Shown here one piece after another: positions 63,296-64,000 of a DNA stretch of 64,000 nucleotides (its first letter is position 1; every line of letters starts with the position of its first letter). Made by a program: the position numbers and the translations under genes. The stretch comes from Marinobacter sp. X15-166B (lineage in GTDB: Bacteria > Pseudomonadota > Gammaproteobacteria > Pseudomonadales > Oleiphilaceae), in NCBI RefSeq assembly GCF_001752365.1, contig NZ_MEIY01000001.1, positions 951,012-1,015,011 of the forward strand. The letters run 5' to 3'. The notes beneath the pieces were generated by a model. That model had not been told where the DNA came from. It saw nothing but the letters and a program-made list of their open reading frames with translations, and ran no database searches.

Positions 63296-63559
63296 ATGAG
63301 CGAATTAAAAGATCAGTTTGATCAGTCGGTTAAGTTTGTCCAGTCGGCGGACGGCGACTTCAACCCTTCCAACGAACTGAAGCTGGAATTTTACGCCCTG
63401 TACAAACAGGCCACCGAAGGCGATGTCAGGGGCACGCGCCCGGGGATGATGGATTTTGTCGGCCGCGCCAAATACGACGCCTGGGCGAAGCTCAAAGGCA
63501 CCACCAGCGAGCAGGCCATGCAGCAATACATCAACCGGCTGAACGCCTTCAAACCCTGA
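63296..63559 (+). CDS. Acyl-CoA-binding protein
   Basis: This is a small four-helix ACBP of 87 residues: 'FDQSVKFVQSADGDFNPSNE', 'LKLEFYALYKQATEGDV' with the conserved Tyr-Lys pair, and 'FVGRAKYDAWAKLKGTTSEQ'. These are the classic acyl-CoA contact residues. It probably buffers long-chain acyl-CoA in the cytoplasm. The ATG at 63296 follows 'GGAGGAG' at 63283-63289. It is divergent from the T6SS run and not obviously part of it. Confidence 0.92.
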   Translation: MSELKDQFDQSVKFVQSADGDFNPSNELKLEFYALYKQATEGDVRGTRPGMMDFVGRAKYDAWAKLKGTTSEQAMQQYINRLNAFKP

Positions 63560-63570
63560 GTAGCGCGCCA

Positions 63571-63594
63571 GCCGCAGCGGTAACCGGCTGCGGC
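63571..63594. terminator. Strong hairpin after the acyl-CoA-binding gene
   Basis: GCCGCAG (63571-63577) pairs with CTGCGGC (63588-63594), with an inner CGG/CCG extension. It begins 11 bp after the stop codon. No U-run follows, so it may be a rho-dependent or 3'-end stabilising structure rather than a canonical terminator. Confidence 0.45.
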
Positions 63595-63634
63595 GACGGG
63601 GCTCCGGAGGGCCGATTTTGCGCCGTTCACAGGT

Positions 63635-63662
63635 TTGTCATAGAATGCCGCCACCATAATAA
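63635..63662 (+). promoter_or_regulatory. Candidate promoter before the integrase-like gene
   Basis: TTGTCA at 63635-63640 and TAATAA at 63657-63662 are separated by 16 bp, within an unusually A/T-rich patch (63656-63669) for this GC-rich window. Alternative -10 registers are possible in the patch. Confidence 0.35.
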
Positions 63663-63687
63663 TTATATACCCTCTGGAAGCCCGACC

Positions 63688-63996
63688 ATGCATATTGCCG
63701 AGGCGCTGGATCAATCCCAGCCTGGCCTGTTTCGCCGAGTGACACGCGCAATTGAAAAACACAACCTGAGCCAACGGACCGAGCAGGCCTACCTGCACTG
63801 GATCCAACGGTTTCTGGTGTTTCATGATCTGAAGAGCGTGGATGAGATAGTCCCCGCCGACCATCAGAGTTTCATCCACTACCTGGAAGAGTCCATCCCT
63901 GCCTCCCGGGCCCGCCAAAATCAGGCCCGCCTGGCGCTGCGGTTCTTCTTCCAGGATGTACTGGGTATGGAAGAAATGCCCACCAGCGTGGCCTGA
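63688..63996 (+). CDS. Stand-alone integrase N-terminal (SAM-like, core-binding) domain protein
   Basis: The 102-residue product matches only the N-terminal DNA-binding domain of tyrosine recombinases of the Xer/integron-integrase type: 'IEKHNLSQRTEQAYLHWIQR', 'FLVFHDLKSVDEI', 'ARQNQARLALRFFFQDVLGM'. It ends in a genuine stop before the catalytic Arg-His-Tyr domain, which is not encoded in the few bases left. It could be a truncated integrase, a frameshifted one continuing beyond the window, or a domain-only protein. A 'GGAAG' lies before the ATG. Confidence 0.75.
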   Translation: MHIAEALDQSQPGLFRRVTRAIEKHNLSQRTEQAYLHWIQRFLVFHDLKSVDEIVPADHQSFIHYLEESIPASRARQNQARLALRFFFQDVLGMEEMPTSVA

Positions 63997-64000
63997 GTTC

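Overview
The window looks like chromosomal DNA of a GC-rich gammaproteobacterium, probably a marine or aquatic one. ThiI, PpnN, TmcA, CysK and AcnA are all of gammaproteobacterial type. The type VI secretion cluster has the gene order of the Vibrio cholerae vas cluster. A two-component pair belongs to the 'dedicated sortase system' families known mainly from marine proteobacteria. The genus cannot be named from this sequence alone. I found no rRNA, tRNA, CRISPR array or complete insertion sequence, and no gene-free stretch above about 300 bases.

Layout. 1-9.4 kb: the 5' part of thiI, ppnN, a hydroxyisobutyryl-CoA hydrolase-like gene, tmcA, a UvrD-type helicase and a methyltransferase. 8.8-13.9 kb: an AcrR-like repressor, divergent from an RND efflux adaptor and pump; a perfect 20-bp palindrome lies between them and the pump gene is frameshifted. 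13.9-17.5 kb: dadA, a TatD nuclease, a LysO-like exporter and a DUF2288 protein. 17.5-23.2 kb: a signalling island with a CheY-like protein, a REC-HDOD protein, a frameshifted Hpt-REC-REC-GGDEF cyclase and a divergent Cache/HAMP/PAS histidine kinase. 23.2-27.7 kb: acnA and a zinc-binding/membrane/TPR protein. 27.7-33.3 kb: polyhydroxyalkanoate (PHA) genes phaC, phaB and phaZ, and a rhomboid protease. 33.5-35.4 kb: a frameshifted OmpA-like gene, a MAPEG protein, a GlsB-type membrane protein and a PlsC-type acyltransferase. 35.4-38.7 kb: two tiny overlapping membrane-protein genes divergent from the sortase-type response regulator and kinase, with no sortase or target present. 38.7-42.96 kb: a DUF815 ATPase coupled to a spermidine-synthase-like gene, cysK, a DUF4332 protein and a quinone oxidoreductase. 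42.98-63.1 kb: a periplasmic DNA ligase and 14 T6SS genes, all on the minus strand. 63.3-64 kb: an acyl-CoA-binding protein and a lone integrase N-terminal domain.

How the parts fit. The T6SS run (tssB-C-E-F-G-tagH-J-K-L-clpV-vasH-vasI-tssA-tssM) encodes sheath, baseplate, membrane complex, recycling ATPase and a sigma-54 activator, but no Hcp, VgrG or PAAR, so tube and spike must be encoded elsewhere. A secreted ATP-dependent DNA ligase follows tssM after 30 bp, which suggests a link between killing and DNA uptake. The PHA genes make and degrade storage polyester.

Four otherwise intact genes are broken by one-base changes, each in a homopolymer run: the RND pump, the cyclase (twice) and the OmpA-like gene. 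This pattern suggests either sequencing error or slippage-prone tracts, and should be checked before any of them is called a pseudogene.
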